Assembly: GCF_000090795.2 (NCBI RefSeq)
Contig: NW_003546851.1
Location: 1,442-50,142, forward strand
DNA from: Amphimedon queenslandica
Taxonomy: Eukaryota; Porifera; Demospongiae; Haplosclerida; Niphatidae
Direction of reading: 5' to 3'
DNA: 48,701 bases
The notes beneath the pieces were generated by a model. It had not been told where the DNA came from and searched no databases. It worked only from the letters and a program-made list of their open reading frames with translations. Positions 37,027 to 48,701 of the stretch are shown in pieces (the first letter of the stretch is position 1; every line of letters begins with the position of its first letter). The position numbers were made by a program, and so were the translations under genes.

Positions 37027-39281
37027 TCTCTCTCTCTCTCCCTCCCTCTCTCCCTCTTTCTTTCTTACTGTAGCTTCATTATGATGCATGTGAGTGACAG
37101 GTATGTTCATATTCATTCCAATACAAGAATAGTTCACTTGATATGTGTAATAGATATTCATCAACCAGCTTGCGTTATAAGGCCCATAGTAGCTGCTATA
37201 AGACTCAGAAATGGAATCAAAGCTAAACGTCACGTCAAATTTATTATCAGCTTCATTGGTTGTCATAGATACAGACATATTGCTGAGGACTAATGCAGTA
37301 GGGTGACCCAAATCATGATCTAGAAAGAAAGACAGACAAAAATGAGATTAGCTGTTCTCTATTATTCTTTAACACAGCAAGAAAATTTATAACTAAAAGT
37401 CTGCAATTATAAGAAATTGAATCACACATAAAAAGTTTTTTTGACAAAATTTTCATGCTACATGTATATACATTATATCTGATGCTTGCACTCTACATAA
37501 AATTCCTCTCTCTATCTCTCTCTCTCTCTCTTCTAACTCTTACTGGGTATTCCACATGATTGAGCCGGTACATTCCCGTCCAAGTCACTATACACATAAT
37601 CACTAAACACCTCCTCCTCCTCTTCTTCTCCCGGCCTCATTACTACGGCAGACACAAAGAACCTTCTCGTCCCAGTAAACATCAAAGTATCGCAAAAAGT
37701 ATCATACAGTATACAAGTGGAGCTAGTCCTTAGTGTATACAAGGCATGCTGACTGGAATGAGGGCAGGAACCATCTTTGAAGTTATGTAGCATCAATAGG
37801 TTGTACTCAAGTTGGTAGCTGTTGTCTCCTACTAACAAGTGATTGGGAGGATCCCAACTGATTGTGTAGGTGTCGTTATGTGTGAAGCTACCGAGTTCAG
37901 AGAGCTGGGAGACACTGATAGGACCAGGTGGATTGGGTTTATCTGAAAGAGAGAGGGGGAGAAAGAAAGAGAGGGAGAGAGAGAGAGAGAGAGAGGGAGG
38001 AGTAGCAGGTGAAACAATAGACCAGTAAAGGGTAAATACCTCAATATGTAATATAATATACTCATGATAATTAATATTCATTACATGTACATGTACATAT
38101 ACATGTACATGTACATATACATGTACATGTATAAGCTTGGGGCGTGTGTGTGGTACAGGTATAACCATCATGATGACACATATTACATCATGAGCACATA
38201 TTTATTACAGTGAGAAAATATCTAGTATACTGAGATTCATATCTTAACACCATACATGTACATGTATATGACACCTCCAATACATGTGCATTTACATGTA
38301 CATGTACATGTATGCCATACATACAAGCAACTGCATGCATTTAGCAATTGGTAAAATAATAAATAATAAACAAATAAATAGCTCATATTGTATTATTTTT
38401 AAATTTACCTGTATATTTTATTCTAACTTGACTGCTCCTCCAGTGATACTCTCCTTTCACCACACACTGGTAGCTGCTAAGAAAATGATCGAGAGAATAG
38501 TTGCTCGATAGAAAGAGGGCGGAGTCATTGAGTAACTGTGGAAACAAAGAGTTTGTCGTCACGAGCTGACCACGAAAGTACCAGAAAATGGAAAATGATT
38601 GAGAGGAATTGGAAGAAGTGCTGACTCCGCAGAAAAGTGTGATATTTGCCGGAGCAGTGATATTAATATCTTTAGAGGTATCGGGAGAAACAAAATGGCT
38701 ACCGGGGTCAGAAGAGCCTTCAATACTCCATGCAATGTTAACAATGGGTCTCCCTAGAATACAAGAATATACTAACATATGCAAGAATATGCAGAAGTAT
38801 ACTAGAATATATTGAAGATACATGTATGCAAGAGTATAACATGCAAGAATATACTAATTATGCAAAATTATACAAGGATATACTGGAGTATACTGTTAAT
38901 ATGTAAAAGTATATTAGGATATACTGGACTATACTGTACATATGCAAAAATATACAAGGATATACTGGAGTATACTGCACATACCTATGACGTTCACATA
39001 TGCAGTGTGGCTCATATTAATCCCTCCAGTGGTGACAGAGCATGTATAGTGAGCTGAATCATTGATATTATTAATAATGAGGACTTGGGGAATTGGTGTA
39101 TGTAGTGGAGTATCATCATCATTCTTGTACCAAGAGTAGTGTATGGAACTGTTTAAACTGCTGGCATTAACAAGGCAGTATAAAGTGAGGGATTTACCAG
39201 CTGCTACTGTCTGAGACCGAGGAGTAACAACAAATACAGGATCTAAAAGAGAGAGAGAGGAGACAGGGAGAGAGAGGGAGA

Positions 39282-39327
<46 letters not shown>

Positions 39328-41653
39328 GAGGGAGAGAGGGAGAGAGAGGGAGAGAGAGAGAGGGAGAGAGAGAGAGGTGATAAAAGGGAGTGACAGGTTA
39401 AAGGTGAAACAATACTAGCAATGCATGGTCTGTCACTTCATGAATGACATTAGTCTCTCATACCAAACCCTCCCTCCCTCCTCTCTCAGACTATGAATCC
39501 TAATAGTCACAAGTAATACGACACCATTGATGTGTATGGACTACACAAAGCACTCAAAGTCTTAAATACACTCATACCAGAAACATTGGGATATGACAAT
39601 GATAACAGACAAGCTGCAGAAAGCTATTGTAATGATAATAGAATTGAAATGCATGTACACATATGTATATTGAACTACCATTCTCTCATTTGTCATCATT
39701 ATTAATACAAAACAAAAGCACCAAAGGGGGGAATGTCATCATGCAAAAAAATAATACTATTACATGTTGTGAATCTTAGTTTACCTGTAGCATCAGTGAC
39801 TTTAAAGCTAAAGGTCCTTACGACTGAATTAACTTGACACACAACAACCTCAGTGTCTTTATCAGCTCTCACAATCTTCACATATTTGTTGCCAGGTATG
39901 TCAGTACATGTATGACACTCAAGCCATGTTGGAGTTGAAGAGGTTGGTTTAGAAGGAGTGCAGTCAAGGAAGGCTGAACCTCCACCTGGTGGCAGGTCTA
40001 TTTTGACACTCGTCACGTCATTTATTTGATAGAAGGAAGAAGAGGCTGTAGTGTTGTAGATGAGATTACTAAATGTAAGAGGAACTAGAGAGAGAAGGGG
40101 AAGAGAGAGAGGGGGGAGAGAGAGGGGGAGAGAGAGAGAGAGAGAGGGAGAGAAGAGAAATAGGCAGCTAAAATAATGCAAAACCTATTACACATTCTTA
40201 TGCAAAATTAGACAACAGATAAATATCATTATTAAGGTCAGATCTCCTAATAAAGAATTAACAGCCAATGTGGGAGTGCCCAGCTAACACCTCAAATCAT
40301 ATTCATTGCTTTAATATTCATTAGCCACTAACACAGGATACACCTGACCCCCCAAAAACAATATAAAGAATGAGACGTGTACATAATGTGCATTAGGGGA
40401 TCAATGAGAATGATAGTGTATCATCATAACAAAAAACCAGCTACTAAGAATGATGCATGGTTGCATGAATGAATGTGCAGTATTAGTGTTTATAAAGCCT
40501 AAGGGAAATACCATGCAGTCTCAGTTGAAAAACTTATCTAAAAACAGACACTTATCTATACATCAGGCTATATACACAGACCAATGGGATATGGTAGTCC
40601 TTTATGATTCTATTATTCTTAGCATGGATAAAGTTTGCATGGAGGCACATGGTTCTGTACATGTACTACATACCATTAGAATCATCTATGAAGGTTACAA
40701 TCTGTGGCAAACTCCTAATGGTGTAGTTTCCATCGAAAAGTTTGCAATAATAAGATCCATTGGTGGAGACTGAGAGAGTAGAGTTACCACTACTCAATTG
40801 AACTTCATCTCGAAACCAAGACAGAGTGGGACAGCTCCCATCATACTTATAGCACACAGGAGTTGGAGAAACTGAGCAGTTAAGATTCAAGCTCTCCCCT
40901 GCATAGCTTGTATGATAGACAGGCTCAGTAAGGAATGAGAGAGACCGAGGCTGAGTTACATAGAGGTTGCTTGGGGTACTGCTCTTTAGGCAGTTTGAAA
41001 GATTCTCGAATCTTGTGTCTTCGGTCTTGGTCCATTTGAGAGGGACTCCACTACACGTGGTGATTGCTATAAAATAGTATAAAAAAGAATAAATAAAGGT
41101 TATGCAAATAAAGAAGTATTATATACATGTACACATATGATTATAAGTTAAGGGGGAAAGCTCAGTATTGCATTAAAAATCAACAAATGTGCAAATAAAG
41201 TTTACTCAACAAAGCATGCAACTATACAATAGATGCAAGCTGCATGTTATACTTCAGTATAAGCCGCATTCATAGTGTAGATCAGTCAATGGAATATCAA
41301 TATGAAAACGCAAGTGAAGCCCACACTATAACACAATAAGAGACAAAAAGGAGAAGCTCTGTAATAGAAATCCCCTGCCCTAACCCGCATAGTTATGATA
41401 TGCTCCCAAGACACTCCTGCTTTCTCCAAGCTTAAACTAACTTACTAATGGCTTTAGGCTTTAATGTACTTTTACTGTATGCATGAGACTTACAATCCGT
41501 ATAATAAGCCCTCTGACACGTTTGTGGACAGGTTCCATGACTGTAGCATGAAGAGAAGGCAGAGGAAAGAAGTAGATACCACAGCAGGTGTTTCATGAAT
41601 TGTAGTCTTCCTTCACGAGTCAGTTTGCAGAGTTGTGGCTTCATCTCAGTCAT
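32377..41653 (-). CDS. Ig/FN3 transmembrane receptor with giant Ser/Pro-rich cytoplasmic tail
   Basis: Twelve in-phase exons: 41494-41653, 40674-41066, 39785-40084, 38985-39242, 38409-38753, 37544-37942, 37069-37319, 36711-36896, 36341-36575, 35939-36283, 35592-35812 and 32377-35301, giving 2005 aa. The signal peptide is MKHLLWYLLLSSAFSSCYS; start ATG 41653 or the internal ATG 41596. Four one-exon Ig-like domains follow; the third is classical (SLTLYC ... YSWYK ... DSAHYTCSV). Then come about three FN3-like domains (PNPPGPISVSQL ... YTISWDPP) with many N-glycosylation sites. The single TM segment is IIIGGVVGGCILLAVFITCF, followed by KQKRKREQQQQ. The 974-residue last exon is Ser/Thr/Pro-rich, with PPxxP and SPxSP motifs, and ends NDYIS. 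No kinase or phosphatase domain is seen. It is probably an adhesion or recognition receptor using the tail as a scaffold; I cannot name it. Confidence 0.87.
35365..35560. repeat. Dispersed repeat R3 in the receptor's last intron
   Basis: Contains TATGCTGTGTAGAAAGTTTG, GATCAAAATTGCATC and CTCCAAAATTGGGC. It occupies the intron before the giant tail exon, the position that also holds R3 in the duplicated tail copies at 27.4 and 28.1 kb. The repeat was therefore there before the duplication. Confidence 0.75.
36961..37060. repeat. (CT)n microsatellite in receptor intron 7
   Basis: Almost pure CT repeat between exons 37069-37319 and 36711-36896, ending next to the splice donor at 37068. Low-complexity Arg/Glu or Ser/Leu frames across it are artefacts. 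Confidence 0.95.
39250..39376. repeat. (GA)n microsatellite in receptor intron 3
   Basis: GA-rich run forming the polypyrimidine side (minus strand) of the acceptor for exon 38985-39242. The remainder of this 542-bp intron (to 39784) has no recognisable feature. Confidence 0.9.
40085..40673. other. Receptor intron 2, no gene seen
   Basis: 589 bp. A GA-rich tract at 40085-40160 forms the acceptor polypyrimidine tract on the minus strand. The rest is AT-rich with no repeat family or exon recognised. The 427-bp intron 1 (41067-41493) is likewise featureless. Confidence 0.6.
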
Positions 41654-41945
41654 GCATTACAAATTGCATTCGCTCCTTCTCCTACACGGCCTAATCTACT
41701 CGCTCAATCTTCTTTTCTGCCGCTTGAGCTTCAAAACCTTGATATAACAAGGGTACTAAAGATAGTCTTCCTTTTCTCTCTCCTTTTTTGCTGGTTTTAT
41801 TTTGACTAGCGCGAGGTCGTGTAGGCGTGGCTCATTAATAATCAATTTTCACGTATATGAAGGTGTTAAAATTGCAGGACAACAAATGTACAAATACATG
41901 ATGTAGATGGAAAAGAGAGAGTGGAATTCATTAAGGAAGATGTCA

Positions 41946-44548
41946 TTAACTGGATGCAGCCATTATTTCATCTACTTCATCCCAGTCTACAGAAGAAGAC
42001 GAAGAATCACCTCTCTTGTTTTTAAAAGTTGCCTAAAACAAATGAAAACACCATATAAAATATATGTGAAGCAAACTCCTGAGCTAAAAGTTCATGTACA
42101 TTTATGCATATTCTTCTTCCTACCAGTATTTCTGCCATTTTATCTTGTTCTCTTGGTGTTAGTCCCTCCACACTAGCTATCCTCCTCTTGCTATACCCTC
42201 CTCCCTCAGTCCTTACTGGTGATTGCTGGACACTTCTTGATGTCCTTGCACCAAACCCTCTTCTATTCTCCTTCTCTCTCTTCTCTTTGATACTAGTAGT
42301 AGTACTAGTGATGGTCTTTTTCTTTTTCTTGTTGCTTGTTTCTGGTTCAGTTGGTAGTTGATGTTTAAGTGAGTTTGAGAGAAGAGAGCTTGATTGTAGC
42401 ATGTCCTCCATGAGACTGTGAGCTTCTTTTAGTCGCGAGTGACGATTAATCTCCTCTTGTTCTCTAAAGAGAAGAAAGAAAAAAGAAAGAAGAAAGCAGA
42501 AAGAAAGAGAGAGAAGATAACATCATGAACATTAACTTAAATACAAATATTTTTACACTTTACTTAGGCATGTACATACATGTACATGGTCTTGACAAGT
42601 TGAAGTGACAATCAGTTATACATTGTACATGTACATGTACACCAATGTTAGATGCATATGAAGGTGTACATACATGTACATGTACAATGTTAATTATGGC
42701 AATTTATCAAAGCTGTCTATAGTAACAGCTATAACTTCAAACACAAAATATATATTTCTATACATGCACATGCAACACATGAATTTTCAGCGCAAAGTGT
42801 GTACATGCAAGTACATGTACATGTACTTTACCTTTTCTGATGTAGAGGTTTCTTAGGTGTGGAGGAAGAAGACTAAAGAGAGAAAGAGAGAGGGGGGGAA
42901 TTTAGTGAGTGATAAAAGTTACTCACAGCCATCATCATTATTAAATAAATATGCTATCATTCATTAATCAGGCTCCACACCACACAGTTATTATAGTCAA
43001 TCACACATAGCATAGTTGTAATAGTGATCTAGGTACATGTATACACCTTTTGGTTACAGTTCCCTTTTCCTCTCTCTCTCTCTCTCCCCTTCTATTTATA
43101 CTTTGGTTTTAAAAGGTCGCTTCTCTTTCCTTCTCAGTTCTTCACGCTGGTTCTTGTACTCGGTATTTCGTTCGTAAAACTTCTTCGACATCCATCTTCT
43201 TAGATTGCTTCTCTTCTCATTAGAATCACCATCAAGAGACACTCCATCATTAGTGATGTCAGTGTTAGGAGTAGTACTTCTAAAAGTGTGCAATTGACTA
43301 GTAAAAGAAGTAATAGAAGTAACAAGTAAATCCACGACAGAAATGTAATATTTTTTATTACTAAATGTTATTTGTTTAAAATGCCTAGAGTGAAAATAAT
43401 AATTTTACAATAACTAGATATTTTGTTTTTAAATGTAGAATTACTTTATCTGTAAAAGATAAGAGAACATTTATTATCATCATCATTATTATTATACTAC
43501 TGCAATAATACATGTACATATTACATGTACTATTGAACGCTGCATCATATTGTTATTGGAGATTAAAGAGGAGTAGATCCTCAAGTGAAAAACAGTTTAC
43601 ATCTTGCCAGTAGTCTGCCTCTACATAGCAATCACTTCATCAGTAACGCTACACATGTACATGTACATATACCAGTGAACTTTCAACATGACAGTACATT
43701 TTGGATTTTAATATTATAATACTCAGCTAATCATATACAGTCAAACTTGTCTATTTGGGACCCAATAATAATGTCCTGATTATAAGTGTTCTTATTTCAG
43801 AGGTTCACCAATACACATTTACATGTATATTGTAATAATTGAACTTTCAACATGACGGAACATTTTGTATTTTAATATTCAACCAATCCTCTACATCTAC
43901 AGTCAATCTGTCTACTTGGTACCCAATAATACACTAGCTCCTGATTATGAACCTGTCCTTATTTCAGAGGTTCATTAATACACATTACTATTGTATTGGG
44001 ACTGATACTACCTGTCCTCATTATAGAGGCCTCCTTATTTTAGAGTGTCCACAATAGCAGGTTATACTGTATCAATCTACTACACATGTACTACACTTAT
44101 TCAAGAGCTAGATGGTATGTGTGTGCGTTTTTAGCTATGGTGGTTGATACCTACATGTACTTGTCATTATTAAGAATCTTAATTTCCTACCCATGGTTGC
44201 ATGTTTGTAACTGGCACAAACAATAAGTTCTTATCTCCCTCTCTCTAGTACTCAAAAGCAACAGTGCACATGTACTAAAGTGTGTGTACATGTAAATGTA
44301 TTTCTACTAGAGAGTATTTTATTGTGAATCATGAGTTTCTCTTTAATGAGGAGTGTTATGGTGTAGAGGGCAATGTGTGGAAAAGAAAGAGAAAGTGTAT
44401 TGCAAACCTAAAGTATTAAAACCACATGCAAAATTTATGCATCTTATACATGTACAATGTACATGTATATTGATTCCACTAAAATAGTAAGTACATGTAC
44501 ATGTAGAAAGAGGTAGAGAGGGAGAGAGAGAGAGAGAGAAAGAGAGAA

Positions 44549-44587
<39 letters not shown>

Positions 44588-46659
44588 CAGAGACAGAGAG
44601 ACAGAGACAGAGACAGAGAGAGACAGACAGAGAAGGATCACCTCCTAGGTGTATCTGTTCCTTTCTTATAGTTTGGAGTAGGAGGTAGAGACCTCTCTAT
44701 AGATCCAATATCGTAACGAGGAGTTGCAAAAGGTGATGGAAAAGGTTGACCATATTTAGAAGGAGTGAGAGCCTCTTGTCCACCAGTGGGAGTGAGTCTA
44801 TCAATAGTGCTTAATATCTAGAGAAGGAAAGAGTTGTGTGCAATATACATGTAGCTAGAAATGTCTGTGGCCTAAAATTTTTTGCAAATATATAACCAGT
44901 AAAATTTTTACAGATTTTATTTTTGCTAATGCACCTACATGTAAATTGGCCTGAGAAAAAATTTAAGGATTAAATTTTATATTTTCTGCAAAACAAATGG
45001 GCCACAAAAATTTCTAGCTGTGTACATTGCATGCTGTAATTATCAAAGAAGTTCTTGTCTTACTCTTCTTGATGTCATGAAATCATCTTTAATGTCTTCA
45101 GCGTTAGCTTCCAGTAAGGACAACTGCTTCTCTAGCAGTTCAAACTGCTTCATGACGTCATCAGGTCGGTTGCCATAGTGATGGCGAGGAATAGGCGGAG
45201 TCCTAGTGACCCGATCCGTTACCATAAAAACCTCTTCCTCCACATCCTCCTCCTCCTCAATATCAATGACGTCAGTGTATAGTCTCTGCCCATCATTAGG
45301 TAGGTGTGATTTATCATTAATATCAACTTGTACGGCAACTGATGTCTTTAGTGATGGTACCCGTTTAGTTGGAGGAGGTGAGAGAGAGGGGGAACGGTGT
45401 GAGGGTGAACGAGGAGGAGAAGGAGAACGAGGGGAAGGGGGTCGTGGGGGTGTTCCTGAACAAGGGGAAGGGGAACGAGGAGGTGTACCTGAACAAGGAG
45501 AAGTAGGTGAGTGGTGTGATGGTGAATGAGTGTGTGATGATACTAATAATTTTTCCTCCTTCTCCTCTTCTTCACTATAGCTGCTGGTACTAATGTTAAC
45601 GTGTTTTATTGCACTAAGAGTTAATTGATTTTTAGTGAGACGGGTATCTTGTGGGCGGGGCTTGTTGCTAGGTAAAGTTTGAGGAGAAATTTCTTTAGGT
45701 AGTGCTAATTGTTCGTTATTAGGTGATGATGGGCGTGGCTTGTTGCTAAGAGATGAGTCTGGACTGGACAAAATTTCGTCGGATGATGACGTAATCCTAA
45801 TGGGCATGGCTTTAGTAGCCGTGGTAACCGTATGATCAGGAGATTTAAATCTTATTTGTCTTTTTTGTCGACTAGTGGGCGTGACTCTACTTCGGCTCTT
45901 ACGTACATGTACATGTTGCATGTTTGGGACGTCCGAGGGTAAAGTAAGTAATTTGAAACCGTTAGCTCTCATTTTTGATAGAGGATCTTCTAATTTTAAA
46001 AGGGGCGGGGCCACAGCTGAAGGTGGGAGGAGTTTAGGAACAAACGGTCTCGTTGGAATATTAGGAAGAACAAGCTCCACCCACTCCTTATAATTAATAG
46101 GACGTGGCACTTTGGCATTATTAGGTGGCTTTGACGAGGGAATACAAGTCGTTAAAAAAGTAGGCGGAGCAATTACTGATTTAATCACGGGCGGAGCCAG
46201 GAAAGGCTGATATTGAGGACTATTTTTATCACTCACTAACTTTAAAAGTGGCGAAGGCCTTTCATCAGTTTTAGGAACTCCTCCAGAAATGAATGTATTT
46301 TTCAAATTATTATTATTATTATTAATTCTTTGTTCGCTGATTTTATGAAAGAGAGCGTCTACCCCGGGATATAAATCAGATAATTGACGAGGTACTCCTC
46401 GAGAAGGATCGTTGATATTAGGAGGTAGAGATAGTAACTGATGCTGTTGTGAAGGATCAGGATTATTATCAGGTAAACTAAAAGTTTGTGGTATTTCGCC
46501 TTTTTTAAGAGTAGAAGATGATGAAAAGGTAAATCCCTCACTGGTGCTCATTCCTTCTCCCTCTCTCATCATTTGAGGCATTTCTCCAGTCAGGGAAGAA
46601 GAGAGGAGGTCAGAAAGAACCATTTGGCTACCGTCCGCCATTTTGTAATTGGTTTCCAT
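41946..46659 (-). CDS. Unidentified Pro/Ser-rich protein with coiled-coil C-terminal part
   Basis: Six in-phase exons, 45064-46659, 44642-44817, 43102-43297, 42832-42872, 42124-42463 and 41946-42032, give about 811 aa. The start METNYKMADGSQ is the first ATG. The first 530 residues are low complexity, with an Asn run and a Ser/Pro/Arg tract of repeated SPRSPSPPR/CSGTPPR type. They also include ordered-looking patches NYKEWVELVLPNIPTRPFVPK and MRANGFKLLTLPSDVP. Around the exon 1/2 junction is FELLEKQLSLLEANAEDIKDDF, probably helical. A basic helical segment (RRWMSKKFYERNTEYKNQ) and REQEEINRHSRLKEAHSL follow, then an acidic end VDWDEVDEIMAASS. Exon 43102-43297 could instead begin at 43279 with the same phase. 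A centrosomal or ciliary scaffold is conceivable from composition, but I do not recognise the family. Confidence 0.78.
43298..44641. repeat. Long intron with inverted R1 repeats and GA/CA microsatellites
   Basis: 1344-bp intron of the 41946-46659 gene. 43735-44065 carries two related R1 blocks (GTCCTGATTATAAG, CTTATTTCAGAGGTTCA, AATACACATT) in the orientation opposite to those at 3805 and 7965. 44511-44635 is GA/GACA microsatellite next to the splice donor of exon 44642-44817. No exon was recognised. Confidence 0.6.
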
Positions 46660-46806
46660 GGAAACATTAACTTTGAGCCACACCTTCTAATTAATTAAAA
46701 TAGGCGTGGGCCTTAAGATTAATTAAGACAGTAAAGGCGTGTTCTGCAAAAACTTTTCAGGGACTTTCTCTCTCTTTCTGTTTGTCACAAAGTTTCTAAA
46801 AGAAGC
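46660..46806. promoter_or_regulatory. Short divergent promoter between two unidentified genes
   Basis: Only 147 bp separate ATG 46659 (minus) from the proposed ATG 46807 (plus). It includes a CTTTCTCTCTCTTTCTG pyrimidine tract. Bidirectional function depends on the weakly supported plus-strand first exon. Confidence 0.35.
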
Positions 46807-48541
46807 ATGTCCATTGTAAGTAATAAGAATTACTGCATCTACAATGTACATCAGCTAACTGACCATTATATCTGGATATATTGACTCATTTGTTTATACA
46901 GAGGAATATTATGTCTTTTTCATCATAATATGTAATCAATTTTGTAAGAAATGCAAAATTTGAGGCATAAAGTAAAGGATATTAGCAGTACTTGGTAGTC
47001 TTTAAGCAGCATTTGCCTGCAGTTAATTATAATTAATCTAATTACTCATTTAGAAACTAATTGGCTGTTAATTAAGTTATTAATAGTTATTAAGTTTAAA
47101 GTAATTAAGTAATGGTTATTATGTAATAATTAATACTATGACATCATTCCTTTTGGAAACATGTACTCAAATAATTAAAATGTTCCATGTACTCTTTTCC
47201 GCCTATTAATCTCATTACGGTACATGTACATGTACATGTATAGCGTACATGTACATGTATAGTGTACATGTAATTAATATAATATGACGTGTATAATATT
47301 ACTCTCTTGTCCTTATGTAAAAGAATTTGGATTATGCGACACTTTATGACATAATTATTCAGTAATGATTGTACTTACTCCACGGTTGTTGTAAGAATTT
47401 ATTTTGGGAGCCAGTTTAGTCATGTTTTTGAAAGTGAATCCATACTAATTGGGACATTGTTTTTGGATGTAATTTGATAGCCATGTTTTTTTTAAATCAC
47501 TCCAAATTTTTATTACATTTTCTGATACATGTACATATTAATGTCCTTATGCTATGAAAAAAGTTTGAGCTGATTCCAACAAATAATTTTCGAGTTATGA
47601 GCATTTTTTTTAAATGGGCCAATTTTTGAAAAATACCCAAGGCTATAGCCCATGGTTTTTTCCAAAAAATAGCTCCGAAATCATCTCAAATTTTTATTAC
47701 ATTTTCTGATACATATTGATGTACTTATGCTGTGTAGCAAGTTTGAGCTGATTCCGACTTCAATTTTTCAAGTTATGGCCATTTTAAGAAAACACCAAAA
47801 ATCAGAAAAATAATTTCCAAATTATGAGCATCTAAAGACACAACAACTTTAGGTTTCATACTCTAATTAATGCCCACCACTCAGTGATTTGGTTCCTGCA
47901 TTTACTTGTATACAGTAACAAGCATTAAGAGACATACATTATCATAATGTTATGTACATATGTACATGTACATATACATGCATCAGATTGCAGACCTCAT
48001 TATAATTAACTGAACTGTTGTCTATAAAGAATAAACAAGTATGTACACTGTATGTACATTATCTTAGCATAATGAACTCACGGTATTTTCCCTCACTCAC
48101 GCTCAGTCACTTAAAAAATTTGGAATATACGCATGTAGTTTATTAATAGTTAGTATTTCCTTCATTTCAGTCATTCTTGTTGCTTTTTGTCTTAGTTCTA
48201 TGTAGAGGTGTGTTGGTGTAGGAAAGCAGGAATTACTCTATTAGGGATTTATTGTTATAATGACACATTGGGGGAAAGTTGAGAAATTTTAAATGCATGT
48301 ACTTGTAACTATTTTAATTAGTGTAAAATTAATTGTAGTGTCTGTCTCCTACCCTTTTCTCCCCTCTCTCTCTCTTCCTCCCTTTCTGTGCCTTGGTCTT
48401 TGTCTCCCCCCCCCCCTCTTTCTCCCTCCCTCTCTCTCTCTCAGCAAGTTAAAGATGAGGATATCAGTGATGAAGGAGAGCTGACAGTCTTTATACAACC
48501 ACCTGGATCTGACCTTTACATCAAAAGAGAAAGAGTAAACA

Positions 48542-48574
<33 letters not shown>

Positions 48575-48701
48575 ACTAACATTCTGTTGTGCTTTCATAA
48601 TGCAGAGAATTGGAAAATGCAACTGGAAAGTCCTCCTAATGGTAACTGACAAAGCTAGACTCATAATGATTGATATTCTTTTGGCTTAGTTTTTGGTTTT
48701 A
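46807..48701 (+). CDS. Unidentified gene, 5' exons only, partial
   Basis: The clear piece is an exon at 48445-48536 (after CTCTCTCAG, before GTAAAC) reading QVKDEDISDEGELTVFIQPP then GSDLYIKRER. It is followed by an exon starting at 48606 after ATAATGCAG (RIGKCNWKVLLM). That exon either has a donor at about 48642 or runs to a TAG near 48688. A possible first coding exon is 46807-46815 (ATGTCCATT|GTAAGT), in phase with it, making a 1.6-kb intron. No family is recognised. The 3' side may continue beyond the window. Confidence 0.45.
47215..47275. repeat. TACATG palindromic repeat cluster
   Basis: TACATGTACATGTACATGTA and similar runs. Self-complementary TACATG repeats of this kind recur in introns and spacers across the window (for example 8335-8380, 38080-38130, 42580-42690, 47955-47980) but are not seen in exons except by chance. 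Confidence 0.85.
47450..47830. repeat. R2 repeats, inverted relative to 15850-16400
   Basis: Two units containing TTTTTATTACATTTTCTGAT, GTTTGAGCTGATTCC and CCATGGTTTTTTCCAAAAAA, the complement of the HAUS3-intron array. They lie in the proposed large intron of the partial plus-strand gene. Confidence 0.8.

Noticed and set aside
36952..37293. Open frames with Arg/Glu or Ser/Leu repeats on both strands
   Set aside because: They cross a (CT)n microsatellite in a receptor intron; the real exon ends at 37069.
41946..46659. Assignment to a named centrosomal family such as TALPID3 or moonraker
   Set aside because: Composition and the acidic end are suggestive, but no diagnostic motif could be matched from memory.

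Overview
The window is nuclear DNA of a simple animal with compact genes. Genes are intron-rich, with many introns of about 40-200 bp, and spacers between genes are only 150-600 bp. Non-coding DNA is AT-rich and full of (GA)n, (TTA)n and TACATGTA-type repeats. Orthologues of VCP/p97, a TESK-type kinase and the augmin subunit HAUS3, together with death-fold, ankyrin and Ig/FN3 proteins, indicate a metazoan. The overall style, with expanded death-domain/ankyrin genes and cellular 2A peptides, fits a demosponge such as Amphimedon. That assignment is inference. All exon models were spliced by hand from GT/AG (or GC/AG) sites, reading-frame phase and family similarity.

Layout. (1) 1-2803, minus: 5' part of VCP (10 exons, cut by the window edge). 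(2) 3124-12269, plus: two tandem TESK-like kinase genes made by a roughly 4-kb duplication. The second copy carries a stop in exon 1, a transposon-like insertion and an expanded 61-bp repeat. (3) 12434-14308, plus: a CARD-SEFIR-Death adaptor gene. The kinase duplication breakpoint left a scrap of this gene's first exon between the two kinases. (4) 14541-18382, minus: HAUS3, complete in 14 exons. (5) 18997-24231, minus: gene C, a 2A-peptide/death-domain/ankyrin gene with about 29 visible ankyrin repeats and an assembly gap. (6) 24443-32180, minus: gene D, a second 2A/death-domain gene that appears spliced onto copies of the receptor tail. (7) 32377-41653, minus: a 2005-aa Ig/FN3 transmembrane receptor with a giant single-exon Ser/Pro-rich cytoplasmic tail. 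(8) 41946-46659, minus: an unidentified low-complexity/coiled-coil protein. (9) 46807-48701, plus: start of an unidentified gene, divergent from (8).

The most interesting material is at 18997-41653. Two neighbouring genes each begin with a short exon encoding a hydrophobic stretch followed at once by SGDVELNPGP, the translational StopGo (2A) motif. That exon is spliced in frame through a tiny intron to a death domain and ankyrin repeats. The block was duplicated together with the 3' part of the neighbouring receptor, so gene D is a probable chimera: 2A leader, death domain, ankyrins, then the receptor's cytoplasmic tail. With the CARD-SEFIR-Death gene about 5 kb away, the region looks like a death-fold signalling cluster, perhaps innate immune. 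The function is inference; the reading frames, splice phases and duplications can be read directly.
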